Source: Klebsiella pneumoniae
GTDB lineage: Bacteria; Verrucomicrobiota; Verrucomicrobiia; Limisphaerales; SXTU01
Assembly (NCBI GenBank): GCA_943330855.2
Contig: CALQJI020000011.1
Location: forward strand, 16,645-80,644
Reading direction: 5' to 3'
Length of the DNA stretch: 64,000 nt
Shown here: positions 1 to 9,512 of the stretch, in pieces
Layout of the letters: each line of letters opens with the position of its first letter
Position numbering within the stretch: position 1 is the stretch's first letter
The notes under the pieces: generated by a model
Told to the model about the DNA's origin: nothing
What the model saw: the letters and a program-made list of their open reading frames with translations, nothing else
The model's database searches: none
Program-made: the position numbers and the translations under genes

Positions 1-1296
1 GCCGATGTAGAGCCAGCGGCCATCGCGCAGGGCCAGGTTCTTCTCCTTTAGCGGAGCGAGCACGAGCTCGGTGCGAATAGGTTGGGAGGGTTTGCCTACC
101 AATGCCGGAAGGACGTTGAAACTGTCCGGGGCATCGGCGGCGGTCAGTTTGGCCCCGGTCAGCGCCGCGAAGGAGGCGAGCAGGTCCACGTGGCAGATGA
201 GTTGCGCGGACGTGGAGCCGGCATCGATCTTGCCCGGCCAGCGGGCGATGAACGGCACGCGATGCCCGCCTTCCCACGCATCGAACTTGAATCCCAGCAG
301 GTCGCCGTTGAGCCGGTGTCCGAGTTTCCACGCCTCCTGCCCGCCGATGTTGAGCATCCCGCCGTTGTCGCTGGTGAGGATGACGAGGGTGTTGTCGCGC
401 AGCTTGAGTTCATCCAGCGTGCGCAGGACTTCGCCGACCATCCAGTCGAACTCTTGGATGAAGTCGCCGTAAATGCCGGCCTGACTGCTGCCTTTGAACT
501 TTGGCCCCGGCGTGAACGGGTGATGGATGTGCGGTGTAGAAAAGTAGAGGAAGAACGGTTTTTCCGAGTGCCCGCGCATCCATGCCGTCGCCTTCTCGGT
601 CAACGTGGAGCCGACTTCCTCATCGCGGTAAAGCGCGTGCGCGGCTTTCGCGCCAGACATCGCGGGTGCCAGCATTTTCTCCGGAAACTCCTGCGTGACC
701 GCCTTGCCGCCGTAAACGAGCGGGTCGGCAGCATCAAGCCCCACGACACGATGATCCTCCACCCACACGAACGGCGGATGGCTGCTCACCACGGGGATGC
801 CGAAATACTGGTCGAAGCCGAGTTCGAGCGGGCCGGGTTTGAGATCGGCATTCCAGTCGGGCTTCGGCTGCCGGCCGAAACCGAGGTGCCACTTGCCGAA
901 GCACGCCGTCGCGTAGCCCTGACCCTGGAGCAAGCTGGCGACGGTTCTCCTCGATGGCTCGATGACCAGCGGGCTGGAATTCATCACCGGCCCCCAGACG
1001 TTTTTCCGAAACGGATACTCGCCCGTCAGCAGCGCGTAGCGCGATGGCGTGCAAACTGCCGAGGCCGAGTGGGCATCCGTGAACCGCCGGCCCTCACTGG
1101 CAAGCCGGTCAATGTTCGGCGTCTTCACCTTCGTCGCGCCGTAACAGCCCACGTCGCCATAGCCGAGGTCATCGGCAAAGATGAGGACAATGTTGGGCTT
1201 GGCTTTCTCCGCCGCGGCTAGTCCAGCGAGTGGCGAGAGCAGCAGTGCGGCAAAAAGCGCGAGGGCCGTTTTCACAAAATGGGTCAGTTGAGCCAT
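1..1296 (-). CDS. Secreted sulfatase, 3' end beyond window
   Basis: Predicted to hydrolyse sulfate esters outside the cytoplasm, probably on a sulfated glycan. A signal peptide covers about residues 1-29. The metal-binding segment ADDLGYGD lies at 41-48 and the sulfatase signature CTPSR begins at C82, the cysteine that must be converted to formylglycine. 432 codons are visible and the frame is still open at base 1 (it reads RDGRWLYIG there), so the C-terminus lies outside the window. The ATG shares one base with the TAA of the upstream gene (TAATG), which suggests translational coupling. It is the last visible gene of the leftward sulfatase cluster. The true substrate cannot be read from the sequence. 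Confidence 0.93.
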   Translation of the reverse strand, partial: MAQLTHFVKTALALFAALLLSPLAGLAAAEKAKPNIVLIFADDLGYGDVGCYGATKVKTPNIDRLASEGRRFTDAHSASAVCTPSRYALLTGEYPFRKNVWGPVMNSSPLVIEPSRRTVASLLQGQGYATACFGKWHLGFGRQPKPDWNADLKPGPLELGFDQYFGIPVVSSHPPFVWVEDHRVVGLDAADPLVYGGKAVTQEFPEKMLAPAMSGAKAAHALYRDEEVGSTLTEKATAWMRGHSEKPFFLYFSTPHIHHPFTPGPKFKGSSQAGIYGDFIQEFDWMVGEVLRTLDELKLRDNTLVILTSDNGGMLNIGGQEAWKLGHRLNGDLLGFKFDAWEGGHRVPFIARWPGKIDAGSTSAQLICHVDLLASFAALTGAKLTAADAPDSFNVLPALVGKPSQPIRTELVLAPLKEKNLALRDGRWLYIG

Positions 1297-2912
1297 TATT
1301 TCGCCCGCGGATCGACATACTCTTCGCGGCTCAATTTGCCGTCGCCGTTCTTGTCGAAGCTTTTGAAGGTCGCTTCGAGTCCCTGGCGGTTCTTCTGGCC
1401 GAGCTGGAATTCCTCAAGCGTCACAAAGCCGTCCTTGTTGGTGTCCCAATTCGTGAAGTGAAGGGCGCTATCCACTCGGATTCTCCCGACTGGCTGTCCG
1501 GCCGCTGAGGCTGGCGCTGCTGCTTCTGCCTTCTGCTGGGGTTGCTTGGCCGGTCGGGTGCCGGGTGCGGGCGGTGTCCATTCGGCGGGCTTGGGGTTGG
1601 CGACTGTCAGCGGGGACTTGTCGGCATGGCTGGCCATTTCCTTGGTCAGCAAGGCAGTCAGCTCGGCAACTTTCGCGGCGTGCTCGGGCTTGCCGGCGAG
1701 GTTGACCAGTTCGCGAGGGTCGCTGCTCAGGTCGAAAAGCTGGGTGCGGTCCACGAGCGGATAGCGGATGAGCTTCCACCGGTCGTCGCGAATGGCCCGC
1801 ATGCAATCGCGGTAGCCCGTGTAGAGCACGTCGCGGACTTTCGGCTGCTTGCCGGCCAAAATGGGGCCGAGGCTTTTGCCATCCACTCCCGATGGAAGTT
1901 TGGCTCCGGCGTATTCCGCGAAGGTCGGAAACAAGTCCATGAGGTAAACCAGCGCCTCGCTCTTGCCCTTGGAAATGCCGGGGCCAGCGATGACGCAAGG
2001 GACGTGCATCCCACCGAACTCGTAGAGGTTTTGCTTTCCGAACAAGCCGTGCTCGCCCATCGAGAGGCCGTTGTCGGCACTGAAGATGATGATGGTGTTG
2101 TCCCACTGGCCGCTGGCTTTCAGCTCGGCAAAGATGCGACCGATGTGATGGTCCAGTCCGGTGACGCAGGCGTAGTAGGCGGCGAGTTGCTGTTTGGTGT
2201 CCGCCTCGGTCCGCGGCCACGGCGCGAGCGCTTCGTCGCGCACGGTCATCTCGCCATTGTCGAAGGGATGCTGCGGCAGGAAGGCAGGCGAGAGCGGAAT
2301 CTTCGCGGGGTCGTAGAGTTGGTGAAACTGCGGCTCCGCCGAGCGCGGGTCGTGCGGGACCGGCGGCGCGAGATAGACGTAGAACGGTTTGCTCTCGTTG
2401 GTGGCCGCGCGGGACTTGAGGAATTCAATCGTGCGGTCGGCGAGACGACGACTGTTGCCCGCGCGCTCACCGCCTTTGCCTTCGTCACGAATACTGGTTT
2501 GAAACTCAGCGAGGCCAGCCGGGAAACCGTTGCCAGACTTCCCCATGTGCCAGGTCTGATAGCCCGCAGCCTGGATAACTCGTGGTAAAAATGTGGTCGG
2601 CTCCTTGGCGTCGGGCAGTGCGGCTGCAGCTCCGGGAATGCGCTGCCACGACCGGCCCGTGAGCAACATCGTGCGGCTCGGCGTGCAGACTGCACCCACC
2701 ATGGAACCCATCGTATAGCAACGCGTGAACGTCATGCCGCGCTCGACGAGCGAATCGAGGTTCGGCGTCTGGAGGAACGGCGTGCCGAGCGCCCGCAAGC
2801 CGTCGGCACGATGGTCGTCGGCGTGGATGTGGAGAATGTTCGGCTTCGCAGCGTGAAGCGTGGTCAACGGGGCCAGGAGCGCGGCGGTAATCAGTGCGAG
2901 GGTGTGTTTCAT
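1296..2912 (-). CDS. Secreted sulfatase with C-terminal EF-hand pair
   Basis: 538 aa. The signal peptide is residues 1-22 (MKHTLALITAALLAP start). Sulfatase fold: HADDHRADG near 30-38, CTPSR with C76, and a conserved GKSGNGFP segment where many relatives have GKWHLG. After the catalytic domain comes a Pro/Ala-rich linker (about 430-475) and then two EF-hand loops, DTNKDGFVTLEEF and DKNGDGKLSREEY, in the last 50 residues, each with the acidic positions for calcium. Such EF-hand tails are common on PVC secreted proteins and could stabilise the enzyme or attach it in calcium-rich water; that is inference. 17 bases separate it from the next gene upstream; downstream it overlaps the partial sulfatase by one base. 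Confidence 0.94.
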   Translation of the reverse strand: MKHTLALITAALLAPLTTLHAAKPNILHIHADDHRADGLRALGTPFLQTPNLDSLVERGMTFTRCYTMGSMVGAVCTPSRTMLLTGRSWQRIPGAAAALPDAKEPTTFLPRVIQAAGYQTWHMGKSGNGFPAGLAEFQTSIRDEGKGGERAGNSRRLADRTIEFLKSRAATNESKPFYVYLAPPVPHDPRSAEPQFHQLYDPAKIPLSPAFLPQHPFDNGEMTVRDEALAPWPRTEADTKQQLAAYYACVTGLDHHIGRIFAELKASGQWDNTIIIFSADNGLSMGEHGLFGKQNLYEFGGMHVPCVIAGPGISKGKSEALVYLMDLFPTFAEYAGAKLPSGVDGKSLGPILAGKQPKVRDVLYTGYRDCMRAIRDDRWKLIRYPLVDRTQLFDLSSDPRELVNLAGKPEHAAKVAELTALLTKEMASHADKSPLTVANPKPAEWTPPAPGTRPAKQPQQKAEAAAPASAAGQPVGRIRVDSALHFTNWDTNKDGFVTLEEFQLGQKNRQGLEATFKSFDKNGDGKLSREEYVDPRAK

Positions 2913-2929
2913 GGAACGTTGGGGTTGGC

Positions 2930-4426
2930 TTATTTTGCTGCCGCGTTGCCAGCCGTTTTCCGGATTTGAATCGCAGCGTCATTGGCCTGCTTCACGCCGG
3001 GAGTGCTGCGGCCGTTGGCGATGATTTGCTCAAGCAGCTTGGTGAGGCGTGCGACTTCTGCGGGACGCTCGGCGTGCAGGTTCTTGGTTTCGCCTTTGTC
3101 GGCGCTGAGGTCGTAGAGTTGGGTTTCGGGGAGGGCTTTCGCTTCTTTGCTGCCGGGCTTCGGGTCACTCCAGCCGCCGGAGTCGGCGCAGAGCGCTAGC
3201 TTCCAGTTTCCATGTCGGATGGCGAAGGAGCCGTTGATGGAATGATGCACGACCGTCTCGTGCAGCGGCGCTTTGTCCGTGCCCAGCAGCGCGGGAATAA
3301 TGCTGACGCTGTCTTCGCCCGCATTGTCCGGCAGCTTCGCCCCGAGAATGTCGGCGCAGGTCGCCATGAGGTCGGTGTGACAGATGGTCTGGGCACTCTT
3401 GGAGCCCGCCTTCACTTTGGCCGGCCAGCGCAGAAAGAACGGCACGCGATGTCCGCCCTCCCAGAGGTCCGCCTTGGAACCCCGCAGGTCAGCGCTGGGA
3501 TGGTGGCCCTGCTTTTCGAGGCTGGTGATGCCCGCCGCCTTTGAGCAGCCGTTGTCGCTCGTGAAGATGACAAGGGTGTTGTCCGCCACGCCCGCCTTGT
3601 CCAAGGCGGCAAGCACTTCGCCGACAGCCCAGTCCGTCTGCATCACAAAGTCGGCGTAATCGCCGAGGCCGCTTTTGCCCAGCCAGTCCTTCGACGGCAC
3701 GATGGGCGTGTGCGGCGAGGACAGCGGGAGGTAGAGGAAGAATGGCTGCCCGGACTTCGCACGAGCGGCGATGTGCTCGGAGCTACGCTTCACAAGCGCT
3801 GGCAGCAGGTCCACCGGCTCGATGAGCTGCGTGACGCGGTCATTCTCAAAGACCGACTTCATCATGCGAGCGTGGTGAAAACCAAAGAACTCATCGAAGC
3901 CGCGCGTCACCGGGCCGTCCTTCGTGACGGAACCGAGCGGCGCGCCCATGAGCTTGCCTTCGCCTTTGTTCGCCACAGCTTTGGCCTTCTTTCCTTTGCC
4001 CTTCGCCTCGACGATGCCTGCGATGGTGAACCCGAGATGCCACTTGCCGATGATGGCCGTGTGGTAGCCGTGTTGTTTCAGCAACGCGGGCACCGTGAGT
4101 CGGTCCTTCGCGATGAGCGGCTCCACATAGTCATCCAGCACGCCGTTCTGTAGCCGCGTGCGCCACGCGTATCGCCCCGTGAGCAGGCCGTAGCGCGTGG
4201 GCGTGCAGACGGACGAGCCGCTGTGCGCATCCGTGAAGGCCATGCCCTGCGCGGCGAGCTTGTCGAGGTGTGGTGTTTTGATTTTGCCGCGCGCGGGGTT
4301 GAGGCATTGCACGTCGCCATAGCCGAGGTCGTCGGCGAGGATGTAAACGATGTTGGGCTTGGATGGCGCGGCGTGCGCGGAGGCGGACGCGACCCCGAGC
4401 AGCAAAGCGAGCAGCAGCATTTTCAT
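2930..4426 (-). CDS. Secreted arylsulfatase
   Basis: 498 aa. The open frame extends far upstream over the neighbouring gene, but the start at 4426 is chosen because it gives a clean signal peptide (MKMLLLALLLGVASASAHA) and sits 5 bases from the upstream stop. ADDLGYGD at 31-38 is the metal site, CTPTR with C74 is the formylglycine motif, GKWHLGF follows near residue 120, and SDNG appears in the metal-binding C-terminal half of the catalytic domain. The domain layout resembles arylsulfatase A/GALNS-type enzymes. No extra C-terminal module is visible. Part of the leftward cluster. Confidence 0.93.
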   Translation of the reverse strand: MKMLLLALLLGVASASAHAAPSKPNIVYILADDLGYGDVQCLNPARGKIKTPHLDKLAAQGMAFTDAHSGSSVCTPTRYGLLTGRYAWRTRLQNGVLDDYVEPLIAKDRLTVPALLKQHGYHTAIIGKWHLGFTIAGIVEAKGKGKKAKAVANKGEGKLMGAPLGSVTKDGPVTRGFDEFFGFHHARMMKSVFENDRVTQLIEPVDLLPALVKRSSEHIAARAKSGQPFFLYLPLSSPHTPIVPSKDWLGKSGLGDYADFVMQTDWAVGEVLAALDKAGVADNTLVIFTSDNGCSKAAGITSLEKQGHHPSADLRGSKADLWEGGHRVPFFLRWPAKVKAGSKSAQTICHTDLMATCADILGAKLPDNAGEDSVSIIPALLGTDKAPLHETVVHHSINGSFAIRHGNWKLALCADSGGWSDPKPGSKEAKALPETQLYDLSADKGETKNLHAERPAEVARLTKLLEQIIANGRSTPGVKQANDAAIQIRKTAGNAAAK

Positions 4427-4431
4427 GGAAT

Positions 4432-6282
4432 CTATTTCGCTGTGTCGAATCGCGAGACCATTGGCTCGCCACTGCGACCGCGCAGGGCGATGGACTGAAC
4501 TTCGAGCGCGGAGCTGGTTTTTGCCGGCGAGATGCGCAGGTGGATGAGCCGGCCTTTCACGGGTAACTCGACTTTGACCTCCTGCCACTCCGCGCCCGTG
4601 GGCCAGGTGAAGCTCGCGGTGTTCTCGGCGGCGAAATCTTTCTGTTCCGTCGTGCGCCACGATAGGCTGCCCGCCCCGCCCTGCTTCGCGCGGACGCGCA
4701 GCGTGGCGGTGACGGAGCCGGGCAAATCCAATCCGGCGCGAGCGAGAAACGGCGCGGCCTTCGCACCGGCCTCGGGCGTGATGACGAGCGCACCGTCCTT
4801 CACCGCGAGCGTGCCGTTCCGACAAACCCAGCCTTGGATGCTGCCTTCGACCGGCGCGGCTGACTTCGCGTCGGCTTTGGCGGCGGGCCGACGCTTCGTG
4901 GCTTGCTCGCCGGTTTTGTCCACGTGCGCGGCGAAGAACAGGTTGTCCTGGTCGTTGTTGCGCTCCGGCAATCCAGGCGGCTGCAACGTGGCGCTCCACG
5001 TCTTGAGTTTCGCGTCGAGGCGCTCGGCAATGGCGTGATTCTGCGCGAGGAGGTTCTTCGTTTCGCCGTCCGGTTGCGTGACGTTGAAAAGGTAAGTCTC
5101 GTTTGTGCCGAGGTGGATGAGCTTCCACGGAAACTCCAGCACAGCGGCCTGCGAACGCCAGCGCCAGTAGAGCGCGTCGTGCGGCACGGCTTGGTTTGCG
5201 CCGGTCACGAAGGGCAGCAGGTTCACGCCGTCGAGCTTGTCCTGTGGTTGACCGGCCAACGCGACGGCCGTCGCCGCCACGTCGAGCGCGCTCACCGGGT
5301 GCTCGAAGACTTGGCCCGCCGGAATTTTCCCCGGCCACGCGGCGAGGAACGGGGTGCGGATGCCGCCGTCGGTGAGCATGCCTTTCTCGCCGGTGAGCGG
5401 GAGATTGAGCGAGCCATTCCACGCGCCGGCTTTGAGCGGCGCGCCGTTGTCGCCAATGAAGACGATGAGCGTGTCGCGGTCGGCGTTCATCGCCTTAAGC
5501 TTTGCGCGGATACGGCCGAGGCCGTCGTCCATCGCGGCAATCATCGCGAGCGCTTGCCGACGCTCCTTGGGCAAGTGCGCGGCCGTCTGGGAAAACCACG
5601 GCTCCGGCGAATCCAGCGGCACGTGCGGCGCGAACCATGCGAGGTAAAGAAACCACGGCTGCTCCGGCTTCGCAGCGCGGCGGTCGAGGAACGAAAGTGC
5701 CGCGTCCGTCTGCACCACCACACGGAAACGCGCGTCGGTCACGAGCTGCGGGGCGTCGGCGAGCGGCTGGCCCTTCAAGTCGTGCGAGGCGTGGTAGCGC
5801 CCAAGCGTGCCGCACCAGTATTCGTCAAAGCCCTGCCCGTGCGGCAGGTGCGCCGGCTGGATGCGCGCCGCCTTGTCGCCTTGCTTGTCTCCGCCGATAT
5901 CGAGGTGCCACTTGCCGACTTGCCCGCTGAGGTAGCCCGCCGGTTTCAATCGCTCCGCGATGGTCAGTTCAGCGAGCGGCAGCGGCCCCTTGCCATTGTC
6001 CTCCACGCCGAAGCGCTGCTGATACCGCCCCGTGAGGACGCCCGCGCGCGACGGAACGCACTGCGGCGCGGTGACGTAGCCGCGCGCAAACCGGACGCCA
6101 TCGCGCGCGAGCTGGTCGAGGTTCGGCGTGCGGATGTCCTTGTCCACGCCCTGCGCGCCGAGGTCCGCCCAGCCGTGGTCATCGGAGTAGATGAGAAGAA
6201 TGTTCGGCTTGCGCGCGTCGGCAGCGAAGGCGGAGGACAACAGGACAGCGGCCAACGCCAGAACAGCGAGCCGTTGCTTCAT
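4432..6282 (-). CDS. Secreted sulfatase with C-terminal beta-sandwich-like extension
   Basis: 616 aa from the ATG at 6282, chosen because it opens directly with a signal peptide (MKQRLAVLALAAVLLSS). A GTG at 6303 in the same frame, overlapping the upstream TGA as GTGA, is the alternative and adds 7 residues. Sulfatase features: YSDDHGWADLG at 32-42, CVPSR with C75, GKWHLDIGG near 125, and GDNGAP. Residues from about 470 to the end form an additional module (GSIQGWVCRNG onwards, ending in IALRGRSGEP) with the alternating pattern of a beta-sandwich, possibly carbohydrate-binding; I cannot name its family. Sits between a sulfatase and a LamG protein. Confidence 0.9.
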   Translation of the reverse strand: MKQRLAVLALAAVLLSSAFAADARKPNILLIYSDDHGWADLGAQGVDKDIRTPNLDQLARDGVRFARGYVTAPQCVPSRAGVLTGRYQQRFGVEDNGKGPLPLAELTIAERLKPAGYLSGQVGKWHLDIGGDKQGDKAARIQPAHLPHGQGFDEYWCGTLGRYHASHDLKGQPLADAPQLVTDARFRVVVQTDAALSFLDRRAAKPEQPWFLYLAWFAPHVPLDSPEPWFSQTAAHLPKERRQALAMIAAMDDGLGRIRAKLKAMNADRDTLIVFIGDNGAPLKAGAWNGSLNLPLTGEKGMLTDGGIRTPFLAAWPGKIPAGQVFEHPVSALDVAATAVALAGQPQDKLDGVNLLPFVTGANQAVPHDALYWRWRSQAAVLEFPWKLIHLGTNETYLFNVTQPDGETKNLLAQNHAIAERLDAKLKTWSATLQPPGLPERNNDQDNLFFAAHVDKTGEQATKRRPAAKADAKSAAPVEGSIQGWVCRNGTLAVKDGALVITPEAGAKAAPFLARAGLDLPGSVTATLRVRAKQGGAGSLSWRTTEQKDFAAENTASFTWPTGAEWQEVKVELPVKGRLIHLRISPAKTSSALEVQSIALRGRSGEPMVSRFDTAK

Positions 6283-6299
6283 GAATCGGAGCGTGTGGT

Positions 6300-7151
6300 T
6301 CACGGATACAACTCACGCGCGCCGGTCTTCAGCCCGTTGAGCACTTTCACCTCGGCTTCGGTCAGCGCGCGGTTGAAGACGGCGAGATCGTCGAGATGGC
6401 CGACGTAGGACGCGCCGAGCACGAGCTGCACCGCGTCGGGATTCCAGCCGAGCGTGAGGTCCCAGTTCTCGATAGTGCCCATGAGCTTCGCGTTCAAGTA
6501 GAGCCGGCCCACGGGCTTCTTCGCCTTGTCGTTCACGTTCTCCAGCGTGAAGACCGCGTGCGTCCACGCCTCGCGCGAGAACGGCGCGCGCTCCAAGTTC
6601 ACCGCCGGTCGCTGCGCGGCGGTCATCTTCGCCCAGTCGAGCTTGTTGGGATTCCAAATCTGCTCCAGTGGGCGAATGGCGTAGCGGAAGTGACGCGGCG
6701 ACTCGTCCTTCGACCATTCGAGGAAGATGAACCCCTTCTTCGTGTCGTCGCCGACGATTTGCACGGGGTCGCAATAGCCCGGGGCCAGATCCTTGTCGGG
6801 GTCGAGCCGCAGCCAGACGGAGACGGACGCGCTCCAGTTCGTGGCGTTGTAGTTGAGCACGCCCGCGTCTTTGAAGCGCGGCTGCGTGGTTCCTTTCTTC
6901 GTGAAGTGCAGCCCGCCGCCGAAGCGCCCGCCGTCGGGCACGAGCTTGAGTTCTTCGTTCAACGCAGCGGGCACGGTGCCCTGCTTGCCGCGAATGAGAG
7001 ACGCTTTGTCGCCGCGCGAGAAATCCGCGTCGAGGCCCTTGTCAAACGAGGCGTGGAAGGTGAGGGCTTGCTTCAGGCCGCCGACCTGCGCGAACGCAGC
7101 GACAGGGAGGAACATTGCGGTGAACAGGATGCCGAGACTGAGTGGTTTCAT
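6300..7151 (-). CDS. Secreted LamG/concanavalin-like domain protein
   Basis: 283 aa with a signal peptide (MKPLSLGILFTAMFLPVAAFA). The rest is one LamG-type jelly-roll: it begins LTFHASFDKGLDADFS, contains WSASVSVWLRLDPD and REAWTHAVFTLEN, and closes with HLDDLAVFNRALTEAEVKVL, the usual C-terminal strand of these domains in PVC secreted proteins. No catalytic residues are evident, so a carbohydrate-binding or scaffold role beside the sulfatases is the likeliest reading. The stop overlaps the possible GTG start of the next sulfatase (GTGA), and the gene upstream ends 20 bases away. Confidence 0.88.
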   Translation of the reverse strand: MKPLSLGILFTAMFLPVAAFAQVGGLKQALTFHASFDKGLDADFSRGDKASLIRGKQGTVPAALNEELKLVPDGGRFGGGLHFTKKGTTQPRFKDAGVLNYNATNWSASVSVWLRLDPDKDLAPGYCDPVQIVGDDTKKGFIFLEWSKDESPRHFRYAIRPLEQIWNPNKLDWAKMTAAQRPAVNLERAPFSREAWTHAVFTLENVNDKAKKPVGRLYLNAKLMGTIENWDLTLGWNPDAVQLVLGASYVGHLDDLAVFNRALTEAEVKVLNGLKTGARELYP

Positions 7152-7171
7152 GGTTGTTCTGGTTTGGGTTA

Positions 7172-8563
7172 CTACTTCTTCCCCTTCTTCTTCGGGGTTG
7201 TTTCATCCGCCTTCGCTTTGCCGCCGTTTGGGCTGAGGGTCTTCCACCAGTCGGGGCCTTCGGCGTCCACGGCGGCGTTGTGTTTGAGGAGTTGCTCGCG
7301 GAGCGCGGCGAAGCGTTGCGGCTCGGCAGACTTGAGGTCGGTGGCTTCCTTCGGGTCGGTCTTGAGGTTGAAGAGCTCGAACTCGGTCAGCTCGGCGTTG
7401 GCCAGGATTTTCCAGTCTTCCACGCGCATTGCCATCTTCATGTTCGGGGCCATGTGCAAGCGCCAGTAGAGCGGCTGCGGACGTTCCACCTTCGCGGCCT
7501 TGCCCGTGAGCGCAGGCAACACGTCCACGCCGTCGAGGACGCGGTCCGTCGGCGGCTTCACGCCGGCGATGCCGAGCATCGTGGGGAACACGTCGCTGCC
7601 GATGACGGGCACTTCGCTCGTGGTGCCAGCGGGGATTTTGCCGGGCCAACGTGCGAGGCCGGGCACACGGATGCCGCCCTCGTGCATGGAGCGTTTGCGT
7701 TCGCGCAAGCCACCGCTGGAGCCGCGACCGGGCGTCGTGGTGCCGTTGCCTTCCGGGCCGTTGTCAGACGTGAAGAACACGAACGTGCTGTCCGCGAGCT
7801 TCTGCTCGTCGAGCGATTTCATGAGCAGGCCGAAGGCGTGGTCCAACTGCGTGACATTGGCGTGGTGCTCGCGCTGCACGTCGTCGGCGAGGTCGGGATA
7901 GAGCGCCTTGAACTTTGGGTCGGACTTAATCGGGTAATGCGGCTCGTGCGCCCACACCGCGAGGAAGAACGGCTTGGCTGGGTCGCGCTTCTCCTTCAAC
8001 CACGAGATGGCCTCCCCCACGACCAGCGGCGCGGAATAGCCCTCCAGCCTCCCGACCGGCTGGCCGTTGCGGACGAAGTTGCTCGGGTTCTCGTGCGACG
8101 GCCCGGCGTTGTTCTGCGTGGCCATCCACCAGTCGTAACCGTGGTCGCCGGGCTGCGGCTGGGCAGGGTTGTTGAACAGGCCGTTCAAGTGCCACTTGCC
8201 GCTGTGACAGGTCGCATAGCCCGCGCCCTTGAGCAGCTTGGGCAAGGTGATTTCGCTCGTGCGCAGATGCACCGGCGCGCCCTCGGCAATCCAGGTGAAC
8301 ACGCCATTGCGATGCGGCGTGCGCCCCGTGATCAGCGCCGAGCGCGATGGACTGCACACCGCGCTGGCCGAGTAGCACTGCGTCAGCCGCACGCCCTGCT
8401 TCGCGAACGCGTCGAGGTTCGGCGTCTTGATGATGGGATGGCCGAAGCATGCGAGGTCGCCCCAGCCGAGGTCATCGGCGAGGAAGAGGATGAGGTTGGG
8501 CGGAGCAGCGTGGGCAGACGTGAACGTTGCGAGGAGAGCGAAGAGGAGGACGAGTTTTTTCAT
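7172..8563 (-). CDS. Secreted sulfatase
   Basis: 463 aa, signal peptide residues 1-20 (MKKLVLLFALLATFTSAHAA). ADDLGWGDL at 29-37, CSPSR with C70, GKWHLNGLF near 119-127, and TSDNGPEGNG near 260. A lysine-rich tail (TTPKKKGKK) ends the protein. The pattern fits an N-acetylgalactosamine-6-sulfatase/arylsulfatase-like subfamily, but substrate specificity cannot be set from sequence alone. 20 bases from the LamG gene downstream and 19 from the GDSL gene upstream, so very likely co-transcribed. Confidence 0.94.
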   Translation of the reverse strand: MKKLVLLFALLATFTSAHAAPPNLILFLADDLGWGDLACFGHPIIKTPNLDAFAKQGVRLTQCYSASAVCSPSRSALITGRTPHRNGVFTWIAEGAPVHLRTSEITLPKLLKGAGYATCHSGKWHLNGLFNNPAQPQPGDHGYDWWMATQNNAGPSHENPSNFVRNGQPVGRLEGYSAPLVVGEAISWLKEKRDPAKPFFLAVWAHEPHYPIKSDPKFKALYPDLADDVQREHHANVTQLDHAFGLLMKSLDEQKLADSTFVFFTSDNGPEGNGTTTPGRGSSGGLRERKRSMHEGGIRVPGLARWPGKIPAGTTSEVPVIGSDVFPTMLGIAGVKPPTDRVLDGVDVLPALTGKAAKVERPQPLYWRLHMAPNMKMAMRVEDWKILANAELTEFELFNLKTDPKEATDLKSAEPQRFAALREQLLKHNAAVDAEGPDWWKTLSPNGGKAKADETTPKKKGKK

Positions 8564-8582
8564 GGGAGAATGGCTGCGGCGA

Positions 8583-9464
8583 TTATCGCTTGGTCAGGAA
8601 GCTTTCCACCAGCGGCTTCAGCTTGCTGGCATAGAGTTGATAGCCGCCGGTTTGGGAGAGATGGATGTTGTCCGGCGCGAACAAACCCTTCTTTAACGTG
8701 CCGTCGGCGTTGACCATGTCGTTCCAGAGGTCGAGCACCTTCACCTTCGGATCACTGTCGAGCTTCAAAGCATCGAGAGCGAGATTGGTCTGCTTGATGT
8801 CCTCGTAGAACCGACTGCCCGGCGCGTGGGCGGGCAGAATCTTCACGACGATGACCTCGGCCTGCGGGAACTTGTCGCGCACGTTCGCCACGACCATCTG
8901 CACGCCCTTCGCCGCCGCTTCGATGCCGGTCTCCGCCGTGAAGAACATGTTGTTGTTGCCGATCATCACGATGACGACCTTCGGCTGCAGTCCCTCAACG
9001 CCGCCGTGATCAAGCCGCCACAGGACGTTCTGCGCCTTGTCGCCGCCGATGCCAATGTTGACGGTCTTGTAGCTGGCGAAATGTTTCTTCCACGCGTCAT
9101 TGAGCATGCCCTTGTCGAGCGGGCTGCCCCACTGCTGCGTGATGCTGTCGCCAACGAGCAGCACGTCGATGGTCCCGCGATTGGCCTGCGCGTAGGCCAC
9201 CAGCTTCGCGTGCGTGTCCAGCCAGCTCGTGCCGCCCCAATGCCCGGCGGAGGGGACGGCGGGCCAGAGCTGCGGGAGATGCTTGTTCACTTCGCGACCA
9301 GGCCGCCGCTCGTGCTCCGGTTTCAGGACATACGCGCGCTCCTCGGCAGTGAGCGGCCAGCCGGTCTTCTGCGGCTCGGCTGTGACGTCCGGGTAGTCGA
9401 GGGCTTGCAGCGAATTGAGCGAAGCCAGCAACAGGGTGGAAATGAATGTGCGTATGGCTTTCAT
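8583..9464 (-). CDS. Secreted GDSL/SGNH hydrolase
   Basis: 293 aa with an N-terminal signal (MKAIRTFISTLLLASLNSLQA). The four SGNH blocks are visible: block I VGDSITQQ with catalytic S107, block II glycine in NIGIGGDKAQN, block III asparagine in IGNNNMF, and block V DNIHLS with the catalytic Asp and His. The form resembles the platelet-activating-factor acetylhydrolase-like SGNH group. In this cluster it most plausibly removes acetyl or other acyl groups from a glycan so that sulfatases can act; that role is inferred from context. Confidence 0.92.
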   Translation of the reverse strand: MKAIRTFISTLLLASLNSLQALDYPDVTAEPQKTGWPLTAEERAYVLKPEHERRPGREVNKHLPQLWPAVPSAGHWGGTSWLDTHAKLVAYAQANRGTIDVLLVGDSITQQWGSPLDKGMLNDAWKKHFASYKTVNIGIGGDKAQNVLWRLDHGGVEGLQPKVVIVMIGNNNMFFTAETGIEAAAKGVQMVVANVRDKFPQAEVIVVKILPAHAPGSRFYEDIKQTNLALDALKLDSDPKVKVLDLWNDMVNADGTLKKGLFAPDNIHLSQTGGYQLYASKLKPLVESFLTKR

Positions 9465-9512
9465 TGTTACAAATGAGTCAGTAGTGCGAGTTGAACGCGG
9501 TGGGGCGAGTGG

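Noticed and set aside
82..1221. 379-codon plus-strand open frame opposite the first sulfatase
   Set aside because: High-GC antisense shadow; arginine-rich, no motifs, while the minus strand gives a clear sulfatase.
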